This document shows positions 8,712 to 16,755 of a DNA stretch of 64,000 bases, in pieces (positions within the stretch are counted from its first letter, which is position 1; each line of letters begins with the position of its first letter). The notes beneath the pieces are model-generated. The model saw only the letters and a program-made list of their open reading frames with translations, was not told the origin of the DNA and did not search any database. This DNA is from Haloarcula salinisoli (GTDB taxonomy: Archaea > Halobacteriota > Halobacteria > Halobacteriales > Haloarculaceae). Location of the stretch: the NCBI RefSeq assembly GCF_019599405.1, contig NZ_RKLQ01000001.1, positions 806,001 to 870,000 of the forward strand. Direction: 5' to 3'. The position numbers and the translations under genes were made by a program.

Positions 8712-10142
8712 ATGGTAACACGACGGCAGCTCCTGGCCACGGCCTCCGGTATCGGGTCGGTCGGGTTTCTCGGGTATCTGCTCTCCCGGAATAGTGACGA
8801 CTCCGACAGAGCGGTGCCCAACGAGAGCACCCCACGCGAAACTGTGGCTCAGCCGACTGCGGAGGAGGAGGTAGAGGAGACCGAGGAGGACCCCGACATC
8901 TCCCAGCGCGAAGACGTCGTCGATATCCGCGAGTTCGGTGCCGTCGGCGACGGGACGACCGACGATTCCGAGGCGATACTGCGTGCAATCCGTGCCGCAG
9001 AGCCCGGAGAGACTGTCTTCGTCCCCCAGACGGACGACTCGTATCTCCTCTCGTTCGACGGGTCGGGCGACGAAGTGGCGCTCAATCTGGGTCCGGAGAC
9101 GGGGCTGGACGGAATCACTATCACGGGCGAGCGGCCCGCCGAAGGCGCACAGACGCTCCGGGTCGAGCCGGGCTCGTACGACGCCTCGACGTTCAACTGG
9201 ATGCTCAAACTGCGCGGTGACCAGGTCATCGAAGGGCTCACGTTCCGCAATCTCACCTTCGACGGGAGCCGGCCACCGGGAGACGGCCCGGCAGGGGCAG
9301 ACGGCGAGGAGTCACTGCTGGGTGTCCTCCTGCGCCGAGGGAGTGCCAACGGCGGCCACGACATCACCTTCCAGGACTGTGTCGTTCGGAACTGTTCGGC
9401 GACTGCGTTCCGATTCGAGGAATCCGGGGTCGTCTGCGAGCGCGTCACCGCACGCGGCGTCGGACGCCACGGGTTCAACCCGGTCGCGGGGGACACGACA
9501 GTCGACCCTGGATTTCTGGGCACGTCGATAAAGGCGGTCGACTGTGGCGGCACCGGTATCGACCACCGTCGCGGGACGGCACGCCTGGAGGACGTCTACA
9601 CGGAGAACAACCGGTCGGGAAACAAGTGGAAACACCACGTCGAACGGCTCGAGGTGCGCAACCACCGCTCGGTACACGACCGGAACCGGGGCTGGCGGTC
9701 CAACCACTCCTACGAGGAGGGCGACGAGGTGCCGGAGACCCAGCATATCGTCATGGACCGCGTCTTCGTCGAGGAACCACAGATAAGCGGTATCAGAGTC
9801 TCGGGCGACGATACGAACATACGCTGTGATTTCAACGATATCGAGGTCCGCCAGACCGCTGTCAGCGAATCCCTGGGCGGCATCGTCTTCTCCCGGGACG
9901 TCGAGACGCCGTCCCGGACGTCGAACCGCCTGATTGTCGTCAGAACTGACAACGGACCCGGCGTGTTCGTCGGGGACGACGCGGTTCTCAACGTCGGCAC
10001 CTTTCAGCACTACGCGAACGAGGGCGGCCCGTTCAAAGCCGCACGGGGGAACCTCCACTACGAGGAGAAGGCCAACGTCGACCCCGGGCGGAATGTTTTC
10101 GGCACGCCGGGACGGGACACGGTGGGCGCGTTCACCGAGTAG
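8712..10142 (+). CDS. Tat-exported right-handed beta-helix protein (pectate lyase superfamily)
   Basis: The 476-residue product starts with a twin-arginine-like signal (TRRQLLATASGIGSVGFLGY), then a Glu-rich linker of about 40 residues typical of haloarchaeal secreted proteins. The mature part begins DIREFGAVGDGTTDDSEAI, the hallmark opening of the pectate-lyase-3/GH28-like right-handed beta-helix, and continues with repeating strands such as ITITGERP, GLTFRNLTFDGS and ITFQDCVVRN. Such proteins bind or cleave acidic polysaccharides, but no catalytic residues can be assigned with confidence. It closely resembles the first 380 residues of the protein encoded at 11621-13510. It is followed in the same direction by a glycosyltransferase gene. 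Confidence 0.85.
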   Translation: MVTRRQLLATASGIGSVGFLGYLLSRNSDDSDRAVPNESTPRETVAQPTAEEEVEETEEDPDISQREDVVDIREFGAVGDGTTDDSEAILRAIRAAEPGETVFVPQTDDSYLLSFDGSGDEVALNLGPETGLDGITITGERPAEGAQTLRVEPGSYDASTFNWMLKLRGDQVIEGLTFRNLTFDGSRPPGDGPAGADGEESLLGVLLRRGSANGGHDITFQDCVVRNCSATAFRFEESGVVCERVTARGVGRHGFNPVAGDTTVDPGFLGTSIKAVDCGGTGIDHRRGTARLEDVYTENNRSGNKWKHHVERLEVRNHRSVHDRNRGWRSNHSYEEGDEVPETQHIVMDRVFVEEPQISGIRVSGDDTNIRCDFNDIEVRQTAVSESLGGIVFSRDVETPSRTSNRLIVVRTDNGPGVFVGDDAVLNVGTFQHYANEGGPFKAARGNLHYEEKANVDPGRNVFGTPGRDTVGAFTE

Positions 10143-10289
10143 ACGACGGCCGGCTCCCGCTCCAGCTGAGACGGACTGGTGTCTATTGTACCGTATTGGG
10201 CGACCGAACGCCGTTCGAGCGGCGGCTCCCCCAGCGGTTTCAGCCTGTTTCTGGTTGGTTCTATGGCACCACCAGCGAAATTACAGAGT

Positions 10290-10298
10290 CTATACTTA
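10290..10298 (+). promoter_or_regulatory. TATA box of glycosyltransferase gene
   Basis: CTATACTTA is centred about 31 bases before the ATG at 10325. It decides between that ATG and a TTG 129 bases upstream, because transcription from it would not include the TTG. Confidence 0.55.
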
Positions 10299-10324
10299 CT
10301 GTGCAAGGTGTTGACCTCCGTGCC

Positions 10325-11575
10325 ATGTACCAGGCAGTGGTCAGTGCGATGAACCATCCCGACCCGTACAACCCGTACATGGGGCTGTTCAACGCTCGTT
10401 CGTTCGCCTCTCTCGGTGCGCAGGGCGTGGACTTAGACGTCGTCTCCCCGCGACCACGGGCCCCACCCGTCGGTCCGTACTCTGAGTACGGACGGATTCC
10501 CGCGGAGCACGACTACGGGCCCTACGACGTGTCGTATCCGCGTTTCGCGTACCTGTTGCCACAGAAGCTTTTCAAATACACGCTCTCCTCGCGGTCGATA
10601 CAGAAGATGCTGCCCGCGTATCTCGAGGCGAACGTCGCCACGCCGGACATCTGTCACGCCGGGCACATCCACTACGACGGCTACGGTCTCCTGCCCTACT
10701 GCAGAGAAAACGACATTCCGCTCACGGTCATGGGTCGCGGGAAGATACTGAACAACTACCACGACCTGGCCACCGTCAGCCAGCGGAAGATACGGGCGAC
10801 CTTAGAGTACGCCGACGGCATTCTCTGTGTGAGCGACTCGCTGGCCCAGATTGCACAGGATATCGTGGACGAACCGAAGGCGACGGTGTTGCCAAACGGG
10901 GCGGACCCGTCCCGGTATCCCACCGAGAACGAATCCCAGATACGGTCCGAGATGGGACTGGACCCCGAGACGACCGTCGTGCTGTTCTGTGGCGGGTACA
11001 CGGAACGGAAGGGGATTCACGAGATACGCGAGGCCATCGACGATATCGACCACGACGACGTCCACATGGTCTTTGCCGGCCACTACGGCGACCTGCGGGC
11101 CGACCTCATCGACTCGTTGCAGGCAAGTCCCGTCGACTCCTACCAGGTCCTCTGGGAGGTGCCGCCCCTGGCGCTCCGGCGATGGTTCGCCGTCGCGGAC
11201 ATCTTCATGCTGCCGAGCCACGCCGAGGGCAGGCCAAACACCGTGTACGAATCGATGGCCAGCGAGACCGCCGTCGTCGCCTCCGAGGTCTCTGGCATCC
11301 CCGAGCAGGTCGTAGACGGGGAGAGCGGCCGCCTGATACCGCCCAGAGACCCCGGCGCGCTCGCGGCCGCGCTCGACAGACTGATCGAAGACGAGACCAC
11401 CCGGAACCGGTTCGCCGAGAACGGGCTGGCGCGGCTCCGCTCGAAGGGCTGGACCTGGGAGGCACACGGCGAGCGACTCGCCGATATCCACGAGTCGATT
11501 CTGGACGGGGACTGGGACCCCTCGCGTCGAACCACCCCTGCCACCCACACCGACCCGCTGGTCAAACCCACGTAG
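10325..11575 (+). CDS. Family 4 (GT-B) glycosyltransferase
   Basis: The 416-residue product has a GT-B fold. The N-terminal domain opens NPYMGLFNARSFASLGAQGV, the acceptor domain includes HAGHIHYDGYGLLPYC, and the hinge is GILCVSDSLAQIAQD. The donor domain contains VLFCGGYTERKGIHEIREAI, and the EX7E-like signature lies in HAEGRPNTVYESMASETAVV. It probably extends a lipid-linked surface glycan. The start at the ATG at 10325 is chosen for the TATA box 31 bases upstream; a longer frame from a TTG at 10196 adds 43 poorly conserved-looking residues. It converges with the leftward three-gene block that ends at 11621. Confidence 0.9.
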   Translation: MYQAVVSAMNHPDPYNPYMGLFNARSFASLGAQGVDLDVVSPRPRAPPVGPYSEYGRIPAEHDYGPYDVSYPRFAYLLPQKLFKYTLSSRSIQKMLPAYLEANVATPDICHAGHIHYDGYGLLPYCRENDIPLTVMGRGKILNNYHDLATVSQRKIRATLEYADGILCVSDSLAQIAQDIVDEPKATVLPNGADPSRYPTENESQIRSEMGLDPETTVVLFCGGYTERKGIHEIREAIDDIDHDDVHMVFAGHYGDLRADLIDSLQASPVDSYQVLWEVPPLALRRWFAVADIFMLPSHAEGRPNTVYESMASETAVVASEVSGIPEQVVDGESGRLIPPRDPGALAAALDRLIEDETTRNRFAENGLARLRSKGWTWEAHGERLADIHESILDGDWDPSRRTTPATHTDPLVKPT

Positions 11576-11620
11576 CTGGGCGTCGACCGACAGTGGTCGA
11601 CGGCTCGTCGGTCTCGGGGG

Positions 11621-13510
11621 TCACTCCGTCTCTATCGTCCCGTTCAGCGTACTGATTACCGCGTTGCGGCTGTAGGACGTGGACTCGTCCTGTTGCAGGT
11701 CCGGCATCGGTGCGGGCTCGCCGCCGATGCCGACGCCGACGAACCCCCAGTCGTCGGCGACCTCGCTGTAGGACCCGACGCCGACCCAGCCCGAAGCGAT
11801 GCTCGTGTCCTGGACCGTCGCGTCCCACGAGTCGGGTTCGCTCGCGTCGACGGGCCAGACCCGGGCCCGTAGACTGTCGCCAGATGCCTGGAAGCGGGCA
11901 AAAAGCCACTCCTGGTCGGACGGTGTCCCCCACTCCGTCAGAATCTCGGAGTCGCCGTCGACGTACCGCCAGATGCTGAAGGTCCCGGCGGCTGCGTTGA
12001 AGAAGTACGCAGTCTCCGAATCGCCGGTCCCGGACCCGCGCAGCATCAACCGACCGCCGTCGGAGATAGACTGTGCGAGGTCGCTGAGACGGAACAGACC
12101 CAGCAGCTCCGCGTCGCTGGCAGTGCCGACCGGGTCGTAGGATAGCGCGTGCCGGTCGTTCGCAGTCGAATCGAACCGCAAGACGCTCTCGCCCGCGGGG
12201 GAGCTCTCCGCCACTACGGACCAGTCGTCGCTGCTCGAAGCGAACTCCGGCGACCAGTCGGTCGGCGTGGCGCCGACCTCGTCGCTCGTGAAGTTCGTCC
12301 GGTAGGTGGCTGGCTCGTCGGTCGGTGCCGGTGCGGGCTCCTCTTCTTCCACAGTTCCCGAGCTACTGGTGAACGCACCGACGTCGTTGGCGCCGGGGAC
12401 GTTCAGTTCGCCCGACTCCTCGTCGTACTGGCTGCCGATGGAGAGGCTGCCGGAGTTGTCGTCGAGGGCGCCGTCGGGGTTGTTGTAGTGGTAGTAGTCC
12501 GCGATAGCGCTCGACTCGGGGGAGTCGTTTCGGATGCCCGGTCCGTAGTCGGAGTTTTGCACCCGGACGATATCGGCGTCGACCGACGCCGAATCGGTGA
12601 TGTAAATCGGCGCCCGGTTGTCCGGGCCGTAGCCCGTGCTATCGGTGAGTATCTCGGTGATGGTGTAGTTCGCGGCGTTGGAGAGGCGAAAGCCGTGGAG
12701 CTCCGCGTCGATTACCTGGACGGTGTCGAGTGTGACGTCCGTGTTCGTGCCGTCGGGCATCGTCTCACGGAAGCCGCTGTTGCCCCGGGCGTTCCGGAGG
12801 TTCGCGTTCCGAAGCGTCACGCTGTCGGCCGGGCCGCCGGACGCGCCCATCTTCGTCCCGCTCCGATTGCTGTCACAGTAGACGTCCTCCGCGATGTGGG
12901 TCCCGTTGTGGAAGTCGATTCCAACCCCGTCGTTGTCCACCGATTTTATCGACTGGGCGTCGGTGTCGAGCGCCTCGCCGGCACCGGTAAAGTCGAACCC
13001 GTGGAGTCCGTTGTTCCGAGAGGTGATTCGCCGGAGCGTCACCGAGCCGGAACCGCGGTTGGCGAATCCGGTCCCGGCACAGTTCTCCAGCACCAGGTCT
13101 TCCACCCGGATGTCGTGGCCGCCGCCGCCGGGATAGAGATTGAACCCCATCGTCGACTCGTCGCCGTTGACGTCGCGGCTCCCGTCGATTGTGAGCTTCC
13201 GGATACTGATGCCCGAGAGCGCGCCCCTGTCGGCTTCGGCGCCGATGACCCACTGGTTGTTCCGGTCGGTCACGTCGCCCATCTTGAGGCTCGACCCCGG
13301 CCCCTCACCGGTGATGGTCACGTCGTCGGCGACACCAGTGAAGTCGACAGCAGCGCGGTTGTCCGTGCTGACGAGGTAGTCGTCGGCCGTGGCCGGAATC
13401 AGGACGGTATCGCCCGTCCCCGCGTCGGCGATGGCGTCGTTTATCGCGGCCGTGTCGTCGCTGTTCCCGTCGCCTACTGCACCGTAGTCCTGAACGTTGA
13501 GTGTCGCCAT
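11621..13510 (-). CDS. Beta-helix protein with C-terminal lectin-like domain, no signal peptide
   Basis: The 629-residue product begins ATLNVQDYGAVGDGNSDDTA, the opening of pectate-lyase-3-type beta-helices, directly at the ATG with no export signal. About 370 residues of helix repeats follow (VTITGEGPGS, ISIRKLTIDGS, IRVEDLVLENC). Next comes a proline/glutamate linker (EEEEPAPAPTDEPA), then a domain of about 210 residues with the look of a concanavalin-like/LamG sandwich (TNFTSDEVGATPTDWSPEF, WLFARFQASGDSLRARVW). The helix part is paralogous to the Tat-exported protein at 8712. It is the third gene of a tight leftward block, three bases after the preceding stop. A missing signal peptide in a polysaccharide-binding fold is odd and recalls phage tailspikes. 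Confidence 0.8.
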   Translation of the reverse strand: MATLNVQDYGAVGDGNSDDTAAINDAIADAGTGDTVLIPATADDYLVSTDNRAAVDFTGVADDVTITGEGPGSSLKMGDVTDRNNQWVIGAEADRGALSGISIRKLTIDGSRDVNGDESTMGFNLYPGGGGHDIRVEDLVLENCAGTGFANRGSGSVTLRRITSRNNGLHGFDFTGAGEALDTDAQSIKSVDNDGVGIDFHNGTHIAEDVYCDSNRSGTKMGASGGPADSVTLRNANLRNARGNSGFRETMPDGTNTDVTLDTVQVIDAELHGFRLSNAANYTITEILTDSTGYGPDNRAPIYITDSASVDADIVRVQNSDYGPGIRNDSPESSAIADYYHYNNPDGALDDNSGSLSIGSQYDEESGELNVPGANDVGAFTSSSGTVEEEEPAPAPTDEPATYRTNFTSDEVGATPTDWSPEFASSSDDWSVVAESSPAGESVLRFDSTANDRHALSYDPVGTASDAELLGLFRLSDLAQSISDGGRLMLRGSGTGDSETAYFFNAAAGTFSIWRYVDGDSEILTEWGTPSDQEWLFARFQASGDSLRARVWPVDASEPDSWDATVQDTSIASGWVGVGSYSEVADDWGFVGVGIGGEPAPMPDLQQDESTSYSRNAVISTLNGTIETE

Positions 13511-13513
13511 TGC

Positions 13514-14080
13514 TTAGCTCCTGATGTTGGCCCACACCTTCGGAATCCCCGCGATAGCGGAGCCCGACTGGTTGGTGACTGTGACAGTTACCGGCCCGGT
13601 CTCCCCGACCCACGGCGCGGTGTCGGCCACGGCGGCTCGCTCGAAGGTGTTCCCCTCGATTTCGACGAGGAGTTCCTCGCCCTCGTAGACGCGCAGCGCC
13701 ACGTCGGCGACGGTCTCGCCGCTCGGCGTCCCCTTTATCGGAAAGGCAAGTCGCGTCACTTCGAGTGACTCCCCATCGCCAAACAGGAAGTCGTTGACTG
13801 GCTCGTCGACCAGCCCGTCTGCGTAGCTGACGTAGTGACCGATATCGCCGCCGACGGCCCGCGTGGCGTAACCGACGAGCCGCCAGGCGGAGCCGTCGCC
13901 GCTGTATATCGCACCCGAGTCGGTCGCGAAGAACTTCGCACCGGCGACCGGCTCGTACTGGTCGATGTTGGCTTCCTCGTCCCGTCGTTCGACGTCGCGG
14001 TCGAGCTGTTCGAAGTTCTCGTTCAGCGGGACGTGCCAGTCGAGCGTGCCCTCGTTCGGCGTGTTGTATCTGTCTGTCAT
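13514..14080 (-). CDS. Tail-fibre-like small protein, haloarchaeal conserved
   Basis: The 188-residue product opens TDRYNTPNEGTLDWHVPLNE, then a short helical stretch (NFEQLDRDVERRDEEANID) and a strand-rich module (AKFFATDSGAIYSGDGSAWR). The order of a short 'LDWHVPLNENFE' capture helix followed by an 'ATDSGAIYSGDGS' beta module resembles N-terminal parts of phage tail-fibre and appendage proteins. The rest is predicted beta-sandwich (VADVALRVYEGEELLVEIEG). There is no signal peptide or membrane helix. It lies between the lipoprotein and beta-helix genes with gaps of 9 and 3 bases, so the three are surely co-transcribed. I recall similar proteins beside beta-helix genes in other haloarchaea but cannot name a family. 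A structural or adaptor role is an inference. Confidence 0.7.
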   Translation of the reverse strand: MTDRYNTPNEGTLDWHVPLNENFEQLDRDVERRDEEANIDQYEPVAGAKFFATDSGAIYSGDGSAWRLVGYATRAVGGDIGHYVSYADGLVDEPVNDFLFGDGESLEVTRLAFPIKGTPSGETVADVALRVYEGEELLVEIEGNTFERAAVADTAPWVGETGPVTVTVTNQSGSAIAGIPKVWANIRS

Positions 14081-14089
14081 GCGTATCTC

Positions 14090-14905
14090 CTAGGCATCGA
14101 TACCGCCGTAGCCGTACTCGCCGTAGCCCTGCTCGCCGTAATCGTCTTCGAGGGGTGTCGCGGTCTCGGTCGGTGTCGCCGTTTCCGTCACGACCGGCGT
14201 CGCAGTCTCGGTTGGCGTCGCAGTTTCCGTCGGCGTCGCAGTCTCGGTTGGCGTCGCAGTCTCGGTTGGCGTCGCAGTCTCGGTCGGTGTCGGCGTGGCC
14301 GAAGTCCCGTCGCCGACAGTCATCGTGTAGCCGCCGTCGCTATCCTGCGTGTCGACGACCTGGATGTAGTACGTCCCACTGGTCTCTGCCGTCTGGGCAA
14401 CGGTGACAGGCTCGTCCGTCGAGACGTATCTGAGATTGGTGAAGGTCCCGCCGGGGCCGTACAGTATCACGGCGGTGACGCCGGTCGCTGCCGCCCGCGA
14501 GAACTCGACGACCATGTCCTCGCCCGCGGACAGCTCGACCACGTACCAGTCGCTGTCGCTTGCGGTGAGCGTGGCGGTGACCGTCGTTCCCAGACTGACC
14601 CCGTCGGCGGTCCCCTCGCGGTCGTTCGGTTCCGACTCGGAGACGCTGAGTGAGGACGGCTGCTGTATCACCTGTGACCCACCGTAGCCATAGGCCGACA
14701 CTGGGCGGACGCTCTCCCCGCCGTCGAGGTCCGCACAGCCCGCCAGTGCCGCGGTCGTGAGGCCGGCCGCCGCCAGATACGACCGGCGGTCCAGTAGTAA
14801 CCCGTCCTGTTCCGAGTCCGAACTGCTTTCACCGGTTATGATTCGATTACCCCGTTCAAGCAACCCGGTAAGACTCGTCTTCTTTCGTTCGCTGTTATCG
14901 TCCAT
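14090..14905 (-). CDS. Tat lipoprotein with PPC domain and PTETAT repeats
   Basis: The 271-residue product carries RRSYLAAAGLTTAALAGCAD, a twin-arginine signal ending in a lipobox whose Cys would be lipid-modified, so the protein should be anchored outside the membrane. A bacterial pre-peptidase C-terminal (PPC) domain follows, from about SESEPNDREGTADGVSLGTT to GTYYIQVVDTQDSDGGYT. Then come about eight copies of a Thr-Pro-Thr-Glu-Thr-Ala unit, a likely O-glycosylated stalk, and a Gly/Tyr-rich tail (EQGYGEYGYGG). I start at the ATG at 14905, which an AT-rich TATA region 30 bases upstream favours over the GTG four codons earlier. It leads the three-gene leftward block. Confidence 0.8.
   Translation of the reverse strand: MDDNSERKKTSLTGLLERGNRIITGESSSDSEQDGLLLDRRSYLAAAGLTTAALAGCADLDGGESVRPVSAYGYGGSQVIQQPSSLSVSESEPNDREGTADGVSLGTTVTATLTASDSDWYVVELSAGEDMVVEFSRAAATGVTAVILYGPGGTFTNLRYVSTDEPVTVAQTAETSGTYYIQVVDTQDSDGGYTMTVGDGTSATPTPTETATPTETATPTETATPTETATPTETATPVVTETATPTETATPLEDDYGEQGYGEYGYGGIDA
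14156..14300 (-). repeat. Tandem repeats coding PTETAT stalk
   Basis: Units of 18 bases (GTCGCAGTCTCGGTTGGC on the plus strand, with small variants) are repeated in frame. They encode a Thr/Pro/Glu stalk between the PPC domain and the C-terminal tail of the lipoprotein. Confidence 0.8.
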
Positions 14906-14930
14906 TCGCAAACCCACGGTTAGTACACTC

Positions 14931-14940
14931 TTAATTAATA
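14931..14940 (-). promoter_or_regulatory. TATA region of the lipoprotein block
   Basis: An AT-only run (TTAATTAATA on the plus strand) is centred 30 bases upstream of the ATG at 14905. This fits a leaderless transcript for the three-gene block. The rest of the 330-base gap holds palindromic element 2 and otherwise nothing I can assign. Confidence 0.55.
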
Positions 14941-15157
14941 ATTATTACCAGATACCAGCCCTATACCGGCTTTTCACTGCCAGTAATCTATGAGTCAACA
15001 CTGAATACTCGTATATTACGTACAGTTAGTTACCAATAGGGCGGATTTCGTTGACAGGTACGGACCATCCCAGCTACGGCGCAGCTGTGGGCGAGTGGTT
15101 ACCAGATACCATCATGGACGGCCGCCACTGGGTAAGGTAGTGTTACTCCGGGTCGTC

Positions 15158-15236
15158 ATACTGGTGGCTGTAAGTTCGTAAAGATATTCGCCACCCGGGG
15201 TGGCGAATTACTTTAGTTTGTTACAGCCACCAGTAT
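15158..15236 (-). repeat. Stop-codon-linked palindromic element, copy 2
   Basis: The element has perfect 16-bp outer arms (15158-15173 with 15221-15236) around a perfect 10-bp inner stem (15186-15195 with 15199-15208). It begins on the last base of the TGA that ends the oxidoreductase gene. It is the full-length relative of the copy at 754-833. Confidence 0.75.
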
Positions 15237-16375
15237 CAGTCGGCTGGCTGCGGACTGAGCTCGCCCGCCTCGACCATGCTCTCGAGCGGGTTGTCGTCGA
15301 TGTCGAGCGGCAGGTCGATGCGGGCGCGACGTCGTGCTGACTCCCAGCTCGCGAAGATTAGCTCGGTCGACCGCAACGCTGCCCGGCCGCCGATTTCCGG
15401 CGGCCGCCCCGCGTCCAGTGCCCCTACGACCTCGGCGATGGCACGCTCGGTGTAGGTCGCACTGGGACCGCTGTCGGTGGCGACGAACGGGAGCGCGTCG
15501 ACCAGGCGATTCCGCACCCGTCCGAGTCGGCTCGGCGCCGTGCCGTGGATGCCTTCGCGATTCGTGTCGACCCCCGTCCACCCGTTACCCTGGCGGAGCC
15601 GGAGCGGCGGGCCTCCGGTCGCACCGATTTCGAGACAGCCTTCGCTCCCGCGCAGGCGGAGATAGCAGTCGACGAAGTCACTCCCCGCACCGGTCATCGC
15701 CAGCCCGCGGGTCCCGTCCGCGTAGGCCCACGTCGTCAGCCCGTGGTTCTCGTTGTGCGCGCCGAACCAGACGTTCTCCTCGCGGTAATCCACCTGGCCC
15801 ATCACCCAGTCGACGGGCTCGCCGTCGGTCATGTACGAACAGATATCGAAGACGTGCGTCCCGGTGTCGTAGAGGTGCTCCTCGCTGAACTCCAGGCGTT
15901 CGAGCTCGCCGATAGCGCCGTCCTCTAGCAGCCGCTTGGCCTCGCGGACGGGGCCGCCAAAGCGCTTCTGATGGTTGAAACTCAGCTGAACGCCCTCGGC
16001 CTCGCAGGCCTCGACCATCGCCCGGCAGTCGCCCCAGGTCTTGGCCATGGGCTTCTCACAGTGGATGGCGTCGGGCACGCCGGTCTCGGCGCAGTCGATG
16101 ACGATGTCGGCGTGCAGCCCCGGCGGCACGCAGACGCTGACGATGTCGGGCTGTGTCTCGGCGAGCATCCGCTCGTACTGTTTGTAGACGTGTTCGATGT
16201 GGTACTCGACGGCGAAGCGCTCCGCGTTCTCGCGGACGATGTCCGCACACGCCGTCAGCTGGCAGTTATCGAGCGCTTCGTAGCCCGCCGCGTGCCGGTA
16301 GGCCATCGCGAACCCGTCCTGGTCCGGGTCGTCCGGATCCGCCCCTGTGCCGATAAATCCAATGTTGTATCCCAT
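15236..16375 (-). CDS. Gfo/Idh/MocA family NAD(P)-dependent oxidoreductase
   Basis: The 379-residue product starts with a Rossmann segment (NIGFIGTGADPDD). The family's substrate-binding signature HCEKPMAKTWGDCRAMVEAC includes the catalytic-loop EKP, and SFNHQKRFGGPVREAKRLL follows. The C-terminal alpha/beta domain includes LYDTGTHVFDICSYM, with the conserved Asp-His pair expected near the active site. Members oxidise or reduce sugars and sugar nucleotides. In this locus a role in making an unusual nucleotide-sugar is plausible but unproven. The ATG at 16375 directly precedes the Rossmann motif. The stop codon overlaps palindromic element 2. Confidence 0.88.
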   Translation of the reverse strand: MGYNIGFIGTGADPDDPDQDGFAMAYRHAAGYEALDNCQLTACADIVRENAERFAVEYHIEHVYKQYERMLAETQPDIVSVCVPPGLHADIVIDCAETGVPDAIHCEKPMAKTWGDCRAMVEACEAEGVQLSFNHQKRFGGPVREAKRLLEDGAIGELERLEFSEEHLYDTGTHVFDICSYMTDGEPVDWVMGQVDYREENVWFGAHNENHGLTTWAYADGTRGLAMTGAGSDFVDCYLRLRGSEGCLEIGATGGPPLRLRQGNGWTGVDTNREGIHGTAPSRLGRVRNRLVDALPFVATDSGPSATYTERAIAEVVGALDAGRPPEIGGRAALRSTELIFASWESARRRARIDLPLDIDDNPLESMVEAGELSPQPAD

Positions 16376-16755
16376 CTTCCGGTAAAGACACTCGACTTTT
16401 GTGCATTAGTATACACTTACTACGGACACGACGCGTTCCACTTCATGTCTAGATGGTGTCCAGTCGTCTACAGGGGACTGCCGTCCGGACAGGCGGTCCC
16501 TCGTCTGTCGACACCGCAGTTTCGAACTGTTCCCTGAGTGGGGCCTCCCACTCCTTCCGTCTGGAATCCAGTTCGTATCCGGGAACAGACTGTGTCGTCG
16601 GCAGCTGGATTTAACGGCTTATAACTAATGGAACGAACTGGAATTTTCCCGACAGGCTCGGCCCCAATGACTGTTCGATATTCTCATCGCGGCACACACC
16701 AGCGACGTCAGCAGCTCCCCAGACCCAGACCAGCAGGCTATCGGGGTGGCACACG
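16376..16755. other. Divergent intergenic region
   Basis: This 380-base region separates the leftward oxidoreductase and the rightward phosphoesterase-cohesin operon. It has an AT-rich patch (GGATTTAACGGCTTATAACTAATGG, about 16608-16632) that could hold a promoter about 130 bases before the rightward start. I see no open frame with haloarchaeal codon character and no repeat. Confidence 0.5.

Noticed and set aside
12149-13768. Rightward 539-codon open frame
   Set aside because: It is antisense to the beta-helix gene, which has clear domain motifs; the antisense product has none and is Val/Arg-biased as expected of a shadow.
14156-14300. CRISPR-like array
   Set aside because: The repeats are contiguous 18-base coding units without spacers and translate in frame to a Thr/Pro/Glu stalk.
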